Positions 5,005 to 5,875 of a DNA stretch of 5,875 bases are shown here, in pieces (the stretch's first letter is position 1; each line of letters begins with the position of its first letter). Both the position numbers and the translations under genes were made by a program. Where the stretch lies: the NCBI GenBank assembly GCA_018609665.1, contig JAHENN010000221.1, forward strand, positions 1-5,875, in the 5' to 3' direction. The notes below the pieces were generated by a model that worked only from the letters and a program-made list of their open reading frames with translations, had not been told where the DNA came from and searched no databases. Origin of the DNA: Haloarculaceae archaeon. Lineage in GTDB: Archaea; Halobacteriota; Halobacteria; Halobacteriales; Haloarculaceae.

Positions 5005-5875
5005 GCGTCACCACCGAACGGAGCTCGAACTACGAGTACGTGACCGCCCGAATCCGGTCACAGAAGGCCCGGCTGTTCGACGAGGACGACTACCGGAAGC
5101 TGGTGCGGATGGGCCCGGGCGAGATCGCCCGGTTCATGGAGGAGACGGAGTACGAGACGGAGATGAACGCCCTCGGGACGCGGCACTCCGGGGTCGACCT
5201 CATCGAGTACGCGCTGACCCGCAACCTCGCGAAGCACTTCGACGACCTGCTGGGGTGGGCCGAGGGGTCGCTGTACGGCTACATCGCCAACTACCTCCGG
5301 AAGTTCGACGCCTGGAACGTCAAGACGGTCATCCGGGGGGTCTACACGGACGCCGACGCCGGCGACATCGACGACGACCTCATCCGGACGGGGGAGTTCT
5401 CCGGCCGGCTGCTCGACCGGCTGGTCGAGGCCAACCGCATCGAGGAGGTCGTCGAGACGCTGTCCGGCACCATCTTCGGCGACCCGCTGGCGGCGGCGAC
5501 GGCGGACTTCGAAAGCGAGGGTGTGCTGGTCCCGCTGGAGAACGCCGTCGACCGCGCCTTCTACGCGCACCTGATGGACGACCTCGGGGCCCCGGAGCCG
5601 GACTCCCCGCGGGCGCTGTACCGGGAGTTCCTCGAGGCCGAAATCGACTTCCGGAACCTCCGCAACGGGCTGCGCATCGCCCGCAGCGGCGCCGACATCG
5701 ACCCCGCGGAGTACTACATCGAGGGCGGCGAGCTGTTCGGTCCCGACGAGCTACGGCGGCTGGCGACCGACGTCGACGAGCTGGTCGAGCGCATCCGCGA
5801 GAGTCGCTACGGCGACGACCTGTCGGCAGGGCTGGACGAGCTGGCCGAGGCGGAGACGCTCGTCGGCTTCGAACA
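5001..5875 (+). CDS. atpC: A-type ATP synthase subunit C (3' partial)
   Basis: The frame opens with ATG at 5001, overlapping the atpE stop by four bases (ATGA), and stays open to the window edge: 291 complete codons. Sequence such as SNYEYVTARIRSQKARLF, FMEETEYETEM, NYLRKFDAWNVKTVIRG and AEIDFRNLRNGLRIA identifies the V/A-type subunit C (AC39, subunit d) family, the funnel-shaped socket that couples the central D-F shaft to the K ring. The protein is all-helical, with repeated helical domains in the family. Haloarchaeal members are about 350 residues as I recall, so roughly 60 residues should follow beyond the window. Translation is probably coupled to atpE through the ATGA overlap; no separate ribosome site is seen. 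There are no frameshifts in the visible part. Confidence 0.95.
   Translation, partial: MSVTTERSSNYEYVTARIRSQKARLFDEDDYRKLVRMGPGEIARFMEETEYETEMNALGTRHSGVDLIEYALTRNLAKHFDDLLGWAEGSLYGYIANYLRKFDAWNVKTVIRGVYTDADAGDIDDDLIRTGEFSGRLLDRLVEANRIEEVVETLSGTIFGDPLAAATADFESEGVLVPLENAVDRAFYAHLMDDLGAPEPDSPRALYREFLEAEIDFRNLRNGLRIARSGADIDPAEYYIEGGELFGPDELRRLATDVDELVERIRESRYGDDLSAGLDELAEAETLVGFE

Noticed and set aside
5058..5570. A 170-residue minus-strand open frame within atpC
   Set aside because: Antisense shadow; Val/Arg/Leu/Gly-rich with no motif, opposite a clear AtpC reading frame.
1..5875. Mobile elements, CRISPR arrays, tRNA or rRNA genes
   Set aside because: No transposase, long terminal inverted repeat, regularly spaced repeat array or cloverleaf-like segment was seen on either strand.

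Overview
The window is high-GC archaeal DNA, almost certainly from a haloarchaeon (class Halobacteria). The signs are strong G/C preference at third codon positions, very acidic proteins (Asp/Glu-rich with few Lys), TATA-type promoter elements, mostly absent Shine-Dalgarno sites, and a gene order typical of the group. I cannot name the genus from the sequence alone.

Left part (2-1371): the 3' end of an unidentified gene; a small protein with an archaeal type IV pilin N-terminal helix (257-766, +); and, converging on it, a SAM-dependent methyltransferase (706-1371, -) that strongly resembles quinone C-methyltransferases, including the plant chloroplast VTE3 enzyme. The last two overlap by 61 bp at their 3' ends.

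Middle (1372-1480): a 109-bp divergent promoter region between the methyltransferase and the ATP synthase genes. It has a TATA-like element for each direction and two GAAC/GTTC palindromes.

Right part (1481-5875): the first five genes of an A1Ao ATP synthase operon in the usual haloarchaeal order: atpH (peripheral stalk), atpI (membrane stator and ion half-channels), atpK (proteolipid ring), atpE (peripheral stalk partner of H) and atpC (socket between shaft and ring, cut by the window end). atpH/atpI and atpE/atpC overlap. A 154-bp gap with a convincing TATA/BRE element precedes atpK, so the ring subunit probably has its own extra promoter. Together these genes give the complete Ao ring and stator and both stalk chains; the catalytic subunits would be expected beyond the right edge.

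I see no mobile element, CRISPR array, tRNA or rRNA, and no previously undescribed system. This is largely conserved bioenergetic core genome. The points worth a second look are the internal atpK promoter, the linkage of a quinone-type methyltransferase to the ATP synthase operon, the 11-residue repeat shared by AtpH and AtpE, the acidic linker in AtpI, and the antisense overlap at the pilin/methyltransferase 3' ends.
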